Shown piece by piece: positions 36,876-44,918 of a stretch of 64,000 bases of DNA. The first letter of the stretch is position 1, and the number at the start of each line of letters is the position of its first letter. The notes under the pieces were generated by a model, which worked only from the letters and a program-made list of their open reading frames with translations, had not been told where the DNA came from and ran no database searches. This DNA comes from Bacillota bacterium (lineage in GTDB: Bacteria > Bacillota > Clostridia > Lachnospirales > Lachnospiraceae), in NCBI GenBank assembly GCA_023407575.1, contig JAEYLX010000049.1, positions 446,329-510,328 of the forward strand, read 5' to 3'. A program made the position numbers and the translations under genes.

Positions 36876-38600
36876 TTATACTTCCATTAATGTCGCCCCA
36901 TTGTCTAAGGCATCTCTATTCTCGTAGTCAAATAATATCGTAGTTGGTCTGCGTATTAACTGTCCCGTCCTAGCAGAAGTAATAACATCGTACTCAAATT
37001 TCTCTATATGAATATGCTTTCTGTCCATTCTATTTTTTTCATATAATTCACGTAGATCATTTCGGTTATCAATATTTGGAACAAAACTTGGTCTTGCCTT
37101 TAACTTTTCTCGAAGAAATAAGTCAAGTAAAAGAAGCTCTTTAAAAAGTGCTATTAAATCTTCTTGCTCCTCAAGAATACACTTATCCGCTATCATCGTT
37201 TCAAAAAACCCAAGTAACAGCTCATATCTTCTGATACGACTATGTGCCATCATCTGAATGGAAGTACTATTATAATATTCACTTAACTCCTCATACAACT
37301 TCATGGGAGAGGAATATAAGTGTTCCAAATATTTTATGGAATATCTAAACTGTCCACTATTATAATATATCTCAACCATATCACAAACACCCTTAAGCTT
37401 AATTACATCGTCATAAGAGAGCTCTTTCGTAAATAAAATCTCATAGGGTGGGACCTGTCTGTAAGTAATCCCATAGCGTTTTGTATCTTGCTCCATAGCC
37501 GACCCTTTTAAGATCTTTAGAAAGCCCAGTTGCAACTGATCGGGTTTAAGTAGATAAACCTCCTCAAAGGACTTTTCAAAGGATGAATACCCTTCCAAGG
37601 GAAGTCCTGCTATTAGATCTAAATGCAGATGAATATTCTTTCCTTGATTTAGTAGCTCCACATTATGTGATAGTTTATTAAAATCCATCGTGCGGTGAAT
37701 TGCCTTTGCAGTATCCGGATTGGTGGTCTGAACTCCAATTTCAAATTGAACCTGTCCGGGTCTTAAGGTTGCCAGGAATTCTATTTCTTCTATATCTAGA
37801 ATGTCTGCTGAAAGTTCAAAGTGAAAATTTGTAATTCCATTATCATTTTCTTTGAGAAACCTCCAAATCTCCATTGCATGTTTCTTACTACAATTAAAAG
37901 TACGATCAACAAATTTTACTTGTGGTACCTGATAGGATAAGAAGATACCCAGCTCCCGCTTCACTAGTTCAACATTACGAAATCTTACTTTCTTGTCCAC
38001 TGAAGATAAGCAATAGCTGCATAAATAAGGGCATCCTCTACTACTCTCATAATAAATAATTTTATTCTTAAACCGTTCCATATCCTCATAGGGAAATGGG
38101 ATTTGATCCAAGGAGATTGGCATTCTATCTCTTGTCATAACAACTTTTGAAAAAACATCAGTGGTATCCTCCTTATAGCAAAGACCATCAATTGCTCTAA
38201 GATTAATATCCCCCTCAACATAATATTGCATTAATTCCAGAAAAGTCTGTTCGCCTTCTCCAATCATAATACCATCCAGATAATCCTCTACGGCCAGGCA
38301 CTCTTTTGCATCATAGGTCACCTCTGGACCACCAAACCATATTCTAACCTTAGGCTGTATCAATTTTAACTGGGCTGCAATCCTCTTTACCATGCCAATA
38401 TTCCATATATAGCAGGAAAAAGCCACTACATCTGCACTTTCCTTATATATTTCACGAAGAACCTCCTCCTCGGAATGATTAATGGTAAGTTCGACTAAAC
38501 TAATTTGATCTTTATATTCCGAAGCATAGGACATCAAACTATATACAGCTAAATTAGTGTGAATGTACTTTGCATTAAGCGCTACTAATAATACCTTCAT
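36876..38600 (-). CDS. B12-binding radical SAM protein, DUF4080 type
   Basis: 574 residues. A cobalamin-binding-like N-terminal domain (residues 1-130, with FGGPEVTYD) is followed by a radical SAM domain with the cluster motif CPYLCSYC near residue 195 and a C-terminal DUF4080-like domain. It would cleave SAM with a 4Fe-4S cluster; the reaction is unknown. It lies alone between nth and a divergent gene. Confidence 0.85.
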   Translation of the reverse strand: MKVLLVALNAKYIHTNLAVYSLMSYASEYKDQISLVELTINHSEEEVLREIYKESADVVAFSCYIWNIGMVKRIAAQLKLIQPKVRIWFGGPEVTYDAKECLAVEDYLDGIMIGEGEQTFLELMQYYVEGDINLRAIDGLCYKEDTTDVFSKVVMTRDRMPISLDQIPFPYEDMERFKNKIIYYESSRGCPYLCSYCLSSVDKKVRFRNVELVKRELGIFLSYQVPQVKFVDRTFNCSKKHAMEIWRFLKENDNGITNFHFELSADILDIEEIEFLATLRPGQVQFEIGVQTTNPDTAKAIHRTMDFNKLSHNVELLNQGKNIHLHLDLIAGLPLEGYSSFEKSFEEVYLLKPDQLQLGFLKILKGSAMEQDTKRYGITYRQVPPYEILFTKELSYDDVIKLKGVCDMVEIYYNSGQFRYSIKYLEHLYSSPMKLYEELSEYYNSTSIQMMAHSRIRRYELLLGFFETMIADKCILEEQEDLIALFKELLLLDLFLREKLKARPSFVPNIDNRNDLRELYEKNRMDRKHIHIEKFEYDVITSARTGQLIRRPTTILFDYENRDALDNGATLMEV

Positions 38601-38816
38601 TATTACCTCTGTTCTTCCATTCTTAAACGGTGTTTGGATACTTTATTTTATCACAAGCGTATTGTTACAGCTACTTCTTTAGCAAATTTTTATATTTATT
38701 ATTACTAATTATCTTTCTTTTTCCATCAATTAACTCTATAATTATGTAGCGACAAAAGCTTTTTCGTGTAACATAATCTTAGTGCACTCAGGTAAATAAT
38801 ATAAAATAACCTATAC

Positions 38817-38845
38817 TAGACAGAATAAATGTCTTGTGCTATAGT
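38817..38845 (+). promoter_or_regulatory. Sigma-A promoter of the DUF2156 gene
   Basis: TAGACA, a 17-bp spacer, TATAGT, with an extended TG before the -10 box. Transcription should start near 38852, giving a leader of about 158 nt before the ATG at 39010. It rules out the TTG at 38851 as a start. The rest of the 409-nt gap shows nothing else. Confidence 0.65.
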
Positions 38846-39009
38846 CTTTTTTGTTACAAATTAACTCTTGGCTTACCAGTCCTCGGATTGTCTCCAAAGA
38901 TTTTAAGCCTGTAAAACGACAAACATTAAAACTAGACAATTACGAAGAACTTCTATCATTATCCCCTTCTACTCTCCGCAATTATCTAAATACACCTTCA
39001 GGAGGTTAT

Positions 39010-39900
39010 ATGCTATCCTTTGAGCCGATAAATGCTAATAATATATTGAAAGCAACTGAATTCTTTAAATATAAAATTACGCGTACCAGTGATTACACCA
39101 TAGGCGCAATGTATATGTGGCGAGATTTTTATGAAACACAATTTACAATTCACGACAATATGATTTTTTACAAGGTTAAATTTTTAAATCGTACTTCCTT
39201 TACAATTCCAGTTGGCAGCGGTTCCCTTCCACAAGCTATGGAAGCACTTAAGGAATATTGTAATGCGAACAACCTTCCATTATGGTTTTGTACCATTCCC
39301 GAACCACTACTTCCCATCCTTGTGGATCAATATAAGGGAACCATTCCGGGAACACCAAGTCGCGATTGGGCTGATTATTTATATCAAGCGGAAGATCTTG
39401 CAGATCTAGCAGGCCGTAGATATAGTGGTCAGAGAAATCATATTAATAAATTCAAAAAACTTTACCCTAATTATAGTTATCAAAGAATTACCGAGGAAAA
39501 TATACAAAAGGTTACAGACTTCTTAATAGATTATGAAAAAAATCATGGCAAATCCACCTCTTTAGCGAAAGAAGAATTAAACAGAACCCTAGAATTATTA
39601 CCTTTCTTAAGTCGTTTCAATTTACCAGGAGCTTTTATTGAGGTCGATGACACCATTGTTGCACTAGCAATTGGTGAAGTTGTTAATGATACCTTATACT
39701 GTCATATTGAGAAGGCAAATAGAGATTATCCAGGTTCCTATCAAATGATTGTGAAAGAATTTTCCAGCGATATGAGATCTTCCTTTGGTATTCAATATAT
39801 TAACCGTGAAGAGGATGTCGGTGATGAAGGGCTTCGTACTTCAAAACTTTCCTATCATCCTGTTGAATTGCTTGATAAGTATTGTGTTTTAATCCCTTAG
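39010..39900 (+). CDS. DUF2156 (GNAT-like) protein
   Basis: The start is set at the ATG at 39010, four bases after AGGAGG; the longer frame from 38851 starts at the mapped promoter and is not credible. The 296-residue product has the normal length for this family, two GNAT-like halves related to the lysyl-phosphatidylglycerol synthase catalytic domain (DWADYLYQAEDLADL, then HINKFKK and a C-terminal REEDVGDEGLR). No membrane segment is present. The substrate is unknown. Its stop codon overlaps the stop of the convergent gene. Confidence 0.8.
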   Translation: MLSFEPINANNILKATEFFKYKITRTSDYTIGAMYMWRDFYETQFTIHDNMIFYKVKFLNRTSFTIPVGSGSLPQAMEALKEYCNANNLPLWFCTIPEPLLPILVDQYKGTIPGTPSRDWADYLYQAEDLADLAGRRYSGQRNHINKFKKLYPNYSYQRITEENIQKVTDFLIDYEKNHGKSTSLAKEELNRTLELLPFLSRFNLPGAFIEVDDTIVALAIGEVVNDTLYCHIEKANRDYPGSYQMIVKEFSSDMRSSFGIQYINREEDVGDEGLRTSKLSYHPVELLDKYCVLIP

Positions 39901-40325
39901 AATAATTTATATTTCGGCTTTTCTTCTTTCATTAAAAAATATCGTAAGTAATCATCCAATAAGATTGCAAACAAAGATAGAAGAAACCATATATTCGTAT
40001 ATAGCAGACATACCTGACCCAATAGATTATATGGTTTTGAGGAGTAATCCCAAACTCCTAGCTTTAACCACACGTTAACTATAATACCAACCGTAAATTC
40101 CACGGTGGTAATAATACCCGCAGAGATTACCATCTGGCTTAGCAGGGACATGTCCCAAGCGTAGACCTCATTCAAAAGACCGATTAGTATAAAACAGATT
40201 CCCCCAGCGATTAGCATGGAAATATGTGAATATCCACGAGTAAGAATTTCTATCGCACCATATGCAAAGCCACCTGTTAAAAAAAGAAACGTATATTTTA
40301 AAAAGCGATTATACACCATTAGCAT
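39897..40325 (-). CDS. CmpB-like multi-span membrane protein
   Basis: 142 residues with four predicted membrane helices (about 8-22, 35-52, 62-85, 105-125), a conserved YGAIEI near the start and KLGVWDYSSKPYNLLGQVC in the third loop. This is the pattern of the putative ABC permease family (CmpB_TM), whose function is not known. It lies tail-to-tail with the DUF2156 gene with overlapping stop codons. An AGGATTAACTT segment precedes the start; an ATG two codons on is also possible. Confidence 0.7.
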   Translation of the reverse strand: MLMVYNRFLKYTFLFLTGGFAYGAIEILTRGYSHISMLIAGGICFILIGLLNEVYAWDMSLLSQMVISAGIITTVEFTVGIIVNVWLKLGVWDYSSKPYNLLGQVCLLYTNIWFLLSLFAILLDDYLRYFLMKEEKPKYKLF

Positions 40326-40353
40326 AAGTTAATCCTTTCTAATCTACTATTAC

Positions 40354-40383
40354 AAAGCCGGCGGTTTTATTCCGGCTTTTTAT
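40354..40383 (+). terminator. Terminator reading rightward
   Basis: AAAGCCGG pairs with CCGGCTTT, 10-nt loop, then TTTTTA on the plus strand. The only plus-strand gene upstream is the DUF2156 gene, so its transcript may run antisense through the CmpB-like gene before it stops here. Confidence 0.65.
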
Positions 40384-40433
40384 GTTAAAATTTTTTATAA
40401 AGTGTAGGTTAAGTTACATCAAAAAACACTTTT

Positions 40434-40451
40434 CGTATACTAAAGTATACG
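40434..40451. other. Short palindrome
   Basis: CGTATAC, 4-nt spacer, GTATACG. It may be a protein-binding site. Unexplained. Confidence 0.35.
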
Positions 40452-40510
40452 CACTTGTTTGTCGTAATATATCACTTTTTAGTAGTTGGTACAAACTACA
40501 TAAGAAAAAA

Positions 40511-40528
40511 GTGTCAGTAAACTGACAT
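40511..40528 (-). terminator. Short hairpin in the ftsH 3' region
   Basis: GTGTCAG TAAA CTGACAT, with an A6 run on the plus strand just upstream, hence a T6 run after it on the minus strand. It is the last of three terminator-like hairpins after ftsH. Confidence 0.6.
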
Positions 40529-40532
40529 TTAA

Positions 40533-40572
40533 AAAATCCATTCCTTTATTGCTTGTTTGAGGAATGGATTTT
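40533..40572 (-). terminator. Second terminator after ftsH
   Basis: A perfect 12-bp stem (AAAATCCATTCC and its complement), 16-nt loop, with T runs on both sides. Confidence 0.75.
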
Positions 40573-40590
40573 TCATATTTTTGCGCATAA

Positions 40591-40618
40591 AAAAGGACAG
40601 TTATGGGACTGTCCTTTT
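40591..40618 (-). terminator. First terminator after ftsH
   Basis: A perfect 11-bp stem (AAAAGGACAGT and its complement), 6-nt loop, with T runs on both sides. It lies 160 nt past the ftsH stop; the stretch 40619-40776 holds nothing else. Confidence 0.8.
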
Positions 40619-40776
40619 TCGGAGAAGGTATTTTTGTTACTTATGGGGGTGTAGCAAAAACTATATAATGTATTGGGGTTTACGTTTATTAGTATAACAT
40701 GTAGTTCACAATAAGTGTGCACAAACTTTACAAATTTCTTCATAATTTTCCGTCGTTTTGCACAATGGTATTTTTT

Positions 40777-42600
40777 CTACACTGTTTCTACTTCAAAAAG
40801 TTCCTCAAATTCTTCTCTAGTAATTCTTTCTTTTTGAATTAGTAGTTTTGCACAGGCTTCAAGTATACTCATATTTTCAACTAGAATTCTTTTTGCCTCT
40901 GCATAACACTCATCAATGATTGCTCTAACTTCATCATCAATTTTATTAGCAATACTTTCACTGTAGCTTCTGGTATGAGCTAAATCTCTGCCAATGAATA
41001 CTTCGTCATCATCATTATCATAGTTTACCATACCGATGTTTTTGGAGAAGCCATAACGTGTTACCATAGCTCTCGCTGTCTTGGTGGCAACCTTAATATC
41101 CTGAGATGCACCTGTGGTGATATCATCGAAAATCAGCTCTTCTGCGATTCTGCCACCTAAGTCAACGATAATCTCCTGTTTCATCCTTCCCTTGGTCTGG
41201 AACATCTCATCCTTTTCAGGAAGTGGCATTGTAAAGCCCGCTGCTCCATTACCGGTAGGAATAATTGAAACTGTATATACTGGACCAACATCCGGAAGCA
41301 CATGGAACAGAATCGCATGCCCAGCTTCATGATATGCGGTAATTAATTTTTCTTTTTCTGTAATAACCTTACTCTTCTTTTCAGCACCAATACCAACTTT
41401 GATAAAGGATTTCTTAAGATCTTCACTGTTGATATAGCTTCGATCATCACGAGCTGCACCAATGGCTGCCTCATTTAATAAGTTTTCGAGATCTGCTCCG
41501 GTAAATCCAGCAGTCGTCTGTGCAACCTGCTTTAGATCTACATCGTCACCTAATGGCTTACCTTTAGCATGCACCTGTAAAATCTCTTCTCTGCCCTTAA
41601 CATCCGGACGTCCAACGGTAACCTTACGATCAAAGCGGCCGGGACGTAAAATTGCTGGATCAAGAATATCCACACGGTTTGTAGCTGCCATAACAATAAT
41701 GCCTTCATTTACACCGAATCCATCCATCTCAACTAAGAGCTGATTTAAGGTCTGTTCTCTTTCATCATGTCCGCCACCCATACCGGTGCCTCTTCTTCTT
41801 GCTACAGCATCGATTTCATCAATAAATACGATACAAGGGGAATTCTTCTTTGCTTCCTCAAAGAGATCTCTAACTCTGGAAGCACCCACACCAACAAACA
41901 TTTCAACGAAATCTGAACCGGAAATAGAGAAGAATGGTACACCTGCTTCTCCTGCCACTGCTTTTGCAAGCAGTGTTTTACCTGTTCCAGGCGGTCCCAC
42001 AAGAAGCACTCCCTTTGGAATTCTTGCTCCAACCTGAATATATTTTTTAGGGGATTTTAAGAAATCAACAATTTCCTTTAACTCTTCCTTCTCTTCATCA
42101 AGTCCGGCAACATTTTTGAAGGTAGTATTCTTATTCTCTTCGGTAGTCATTTTTGCACGACTTTTACCGAAATTCATTACCTTACTGTTACCACCGCCAA
42201 CTGACGCTTGATTAGATAAGAAGGAAAACAGGACTATAATTACGATCAAAACTAAGATATAGGGTAATATCGATAATAGAATATTTTCTTTTGGTATGTC
42301 ATTTGTAGTAAAACTTATATCTTTTTCGTTGGCTAGGGATACAATTACATTTACATCCGGTGCCGGAAACGATTTTTCACTATCATTTGCCAGTGTAACT
42401 ATGACATTGCCAGTTGGTCTTTCTCTATTAAGCTTAATATCAATGTTTTTGACATTGCCTTCCTCTACGTCCTTCATAAACTGACCATAGGAATATTCAT
42501 CCGAATTATTAAAATCAATGCTTTGAGATAATAATACTGTTGCTAATGCAATCAGAAGAATAACGATATAGAAACCATATCCTTTCATCTGTTTCCTCAC
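40777..42600 (-). CDS. ftsH: ATP-dependent zinc metalloprotease FtsH
   Basis: 607 residues. Two membrane helices (about 9-25 and 108-128) enclose an extracellular domain. The AAA domain has Walker A GPPGTGKT at 202-209, Walker B CIVFIDEID near 258 and the second region of homology NRVDILDPAILRPGRFD. The zinc site HEAGH is at 424-428, with a distal Asp. It degrades membrane and short-lived cytosolic proteins. It ends the tilS-hpt-ftsH group known from Bacillus, here with a 196-nt gap before it. Confidence 0.96.
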   Translation of the reverse strand: MRKQMKGYGFYIVILLIALATVLLSQSIDFNNSDEYSYGQFMKDVEEGNVKNIDIKLNRERPTGNVIVTLANDSEKSFPAPDVNVIVSLANEKDISFTTNDIPKENILLSILPYILVLIVIIVLFSFLSNQASVGGGNSKVMNFGKSRAKMTTEENKNTTFKNVAGLDEEKEELKEIVDFLKSPKKYIQVGARIPKGVLLVGPPGTGKTLLAKAVAGEAGVPFFSISGSDFVEMFVGVGASRVRDLFEEAKKNSPCIVFIDEIDAVARRRGTGMGGGHDEREQTLNQLLVEMDGFGVNEGIIVMAATNRVDILDPAILRPGRFDRKVTVGRPDVKGREEILQVHAKGKPLGDDVDLKQVAQTTAGFTGADLENLLNEAAIGAARDDRSYINSEDLKKSFIKVGIGAEKKSKVITEKEKLITAYHEAGHAILFHVLPDVGPVYTVSIIPTGNGAAGFTMPLPEKDEMFQTKGRMKQEIIVDLGGRIAEELIFDDITTGASQDIKVATKTARAMVTRYGFSKNIGMVNYDNDDDEVFIGRDLAHTRSYSESIANKIDDEVRAIIDECYAEAKRILVENMSILEACAKLLIQKERITREEFEELFEVETV

Positions 42601-42650
42601 TGAACAACCTCCTTTATTGTGTATACTTTTATGTTATTTGTTACTATTCA

Positions 42651-42782
42651 GAACCAATTAAAATATATGGAAATTAGCTGTGAAAGCTTGCTTTCTAAAG
42701 ATAATTTTTATATATTCCTGTTTGGCGAGAGCCAAACAGCGAGGAAACCGCAGGTTTTCGAGCTTGGTTCTGGGTATTTACA
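42651..42782. repeat. Interspersed palindromic repeat, copy B
   Basis: 42729-42782 matches copy A at 27724-27777. This copy carries extra structure: a perfect hairpin GTTTGGC GAGA GCCAAAC at 42720-42737, and an outer inverted pair CAGAACCAA (42651-42659) and TTGGTTCTG (about 42765-42773). The whole would fold into a long branched hairpin between hpt and ftsH. Confidence 0.6.
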
Positions 42783-42796
42783 ATTCTTCACTGCGT

Positions 42797-43318
42797 TTAT
42801 TGCTCAACTACACCAACATAGGGTAAATTTCTGTAGTATTGATCATAGTCAAGTCCGTAACCTACTACAAACTCATCTGGGATAACAAACCCTACATATT
42901 TTACATCTACATCGGTAACACGACGATCTGGCTTATCCAGCAAGGTACAGATAGATAAACTTCTTGGTGATCTTGTTGCAAGTAAATCCATTAAGTAAGA
43001 TAAGGTATTTCCAGAATCAATAATATCTTCAACAATCAGAACATCTCTATCCTGAATGGATTCATCTAAGTCTTTTAAAATTCTTACTCTACCCGAGCTC
43101 ACTGTACCACTTCCATAACTAGAAACAGACATAAAGTCCAAGGTTACAGGAATTGTTATTCTCTTTGCTAACTCACAGCTAACAAATACGCTTCCCTTTA
43201 GAATACAGATAAGATGAATACTTCTGCCTTCATAATCCTTGCTAATCTGTTCTGCTAATTGGCGAATCCTTTCATTTACCTGTTCTTCCGATAACATAAC
43301 CCTTACTTTATCTTTCAT
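42797..43318 (-). CDS. hpt: Hypoxanthine phosphoribosyltransferase
   Basis: The start is the ATG at 43316-43318, nine bases after GGAGG. 173 residues. The PRPP-binding motif is VLIVEDIIDSGNTL; GSFVFVS-type loop I appears as KGSVFVSCELAK, and a KYVGF element follows. It salvages hypoxanthine and guanine. It overlaps the 3' end of tilS by 11 bp, as in Bacillus. Confidence 0.94.
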   Translation of the reverse strand: MKDKVRVMLSEEQVNERIRQLAEQISKDYEGRSIHLICILKGSVFVSCELAKRITIPVTLDFMSVSSYGSGTVSSGRVRILKDLDESIQDRDVLIVEDIIDSGNTLSYLMDLLATRSPRSLSICTLLDKPDRRVTDVDVKYVGFVIPDEFVVGYGLDYDQYYRNLPYVGVVEQ

Positions 43319-44756
43319 CTTGCATTTCCTCCAAATCAATCATTTTTATCAATAGTACTTTCGTGGTGGTCTCATCCACTTTATATTTTTCACTCATTCG
43401 GTCTCCATAGCCGATAATCCACATGATATGATTACCATCCGCTATAAGTACCAATGAATCTCTTTGCTGCTTTGGTATTTTATGATCAATAAAATAATCC
43501 TTTAGCTTCTTTCGTCCTCCGAGAGTATTAATTTGAATAAAATCTCCCTCTTTTCGACCTCTGACCTCAACAGCATTCTCTATTTTATCATAATCAAACC
43601 ATTTGATACAACTATTTTTCGGTATTACCGTGTTTTTTTGATAGCTAATAACTTCAGTCATTATCCTTTTGCCTTGTGGTTTCAAGTTCATACTACCTGG
43701 AATTAAAAGCTCCTGTGGGCGAATTGCCTCCTTGTTGTCCGCATCTATCCTCTTACCTTGCTTATGATATAATAAAATCTCTTCATACCCACGTTCTGCA
43801 ATGATCCCATAGGGCAGATGCACGCTTCTTCCGACCTGTTTCTGTAATAGCGTTAGTACAGCATCAATGTGCTTTGACTCTAAATCCTTTAAATTCCCTA
43901 CAAGCCTCTCAAAGGCATTACGAAGTATTCCCTTCTGGAGAATTGGCGCAGTCTCTAGTAATTCTTTTAATTTCAGCCTAAACTCAATCTCACCTTCAAT
44001 TACACAGTTCCTATAACTAAGTTTAACCTGTTCCTCAATATACTCCTGCGCTTCTCTTAGTCTGCCTGCAGTTTCATAAATATTGCTCACCGCATTCTGA
44101 TTAATTTCTGTCTTTGCATAGGTTAATATTCTGTTTCTAATTTTATTCCTGGTATAATCATCCGTTTGATTTGTAGAATCGGTTCGATAGCTTATCTGCT
44201 CCTCTTTTAAATACTTTTCAATTTCACTTCTTTCTACACAGTTTAACGGTCTAATAACTGTAATTTCTTCCATACTCGTAGACAACTGCCGTATTGGAGC
44301 AATTCCCGATAATCCTTTTAATCCACTGCCACGAAACAAATGAAACAAAAAAGTTTCCGCATTATCATTTTTATTATGTGCTACTGCAATTTTATTACAC
44401 TTTTGTCTATTACACACTTCTAAAAACGACTGATATCTCACATTTCTTCCTGCTTCTTCTTCAGAAATCCCCTGTGAATCTGCTATCTGTTTCACATTGA
44501 AAGAATAACTATAGCACTCTACATTCATCCGATTGCAAAGTTCTTTCACAAAGGCTTCATCCTCATCCGCTTCTGTTCCTCGCAGTCCATGATTAATATG
44601 AACTACCAACAGACTGATATCCCTGGACGCATATAGCTTTTGAAGCACAGACAAAAGACAGACAGAATCAGCGCCTCCAGATACACCGACGACAATCCTA
44701 TCTCCTTTTTCAATCATATGAAATTGTTTGATGTTTTCTGCTATTTTATTTAACAT
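43308..44756 (-). CDS. tilS: tRNA(Ile)-lysidine synthase
   Basis: The start is placed at the ATG at 44754-44756; the ribosome site (GGAG, only three bases away) is poor, so a TTG three codons upstream remains possible. 482 residues. The PP-loop SGGADS lies near residue 26, an HGLR motif (INHGLRG) near 55, followed by the substrate-binding and C-terminal TilS domains. It makes lysidine at the wobble C of tRNA-Ile(CAU), which is essential. Confidence 0.93.
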   Translation of the reverse strand: MLNKIAENIKQFHMIEKGDRIVVGVSGGADSVCLLSVLQKLYASRDISLLVVHINHGLRGTEADEDEAFVKELCNRMNVECYSYSFNVKQIADSQGISEEEAGRNVRYQSFLEVCNRQKCNKIAVAHNKNDNAETFLFHLFRGSGLKGLSGIAPIRQLSTSMEEITVIRPLNCVERSEIEKYLKEEQISYRTDSTNQTDDYTRNKIRNRILTYAKTEINQNAVSNIYETAGRLREAQEYIEEQVKLSYRNCVIEGEIEFRLKLKELLETAPILQKGILRNAFERLVGNLKDLESKHIDAVLTLLQKQVGRSVHLPYGIIAERGYEEILLYHKQGKRIDADNKEAIRPQELLIPGSMNLKPQGKRIMTEVISYQKNTVIPKNSCIKWFDYDKIENAVEVRGRKEGDFIQINTLGGRKKLKDYFIDHKIPKQQRDSLVLIADGNHIMWIIGYGDRMSEKYKVDETTTKVLLIKMIDLEEMQDER

Positions 44757-44918
44757 TGTCTCCAACTTTACCCTTAGTAAACAGTATGCAAAAGATTAAT
44801 AGTATCATACCCTTTTTATTTTTATATTTCAACTAAATTTCAAATAATATAAGACTGCAAGTCGTTTCTCCTGTTCTGAATGAAATACAGCAGGTAAACT
44901 AATTTACATGCCTGTTAT

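Noticed and set aside
40483..40496. GTTGGTAC near 40485, like the transposon end repeat
   Set aside because: Only the first eight bases match, it stands alone, and it lies far outside the element.
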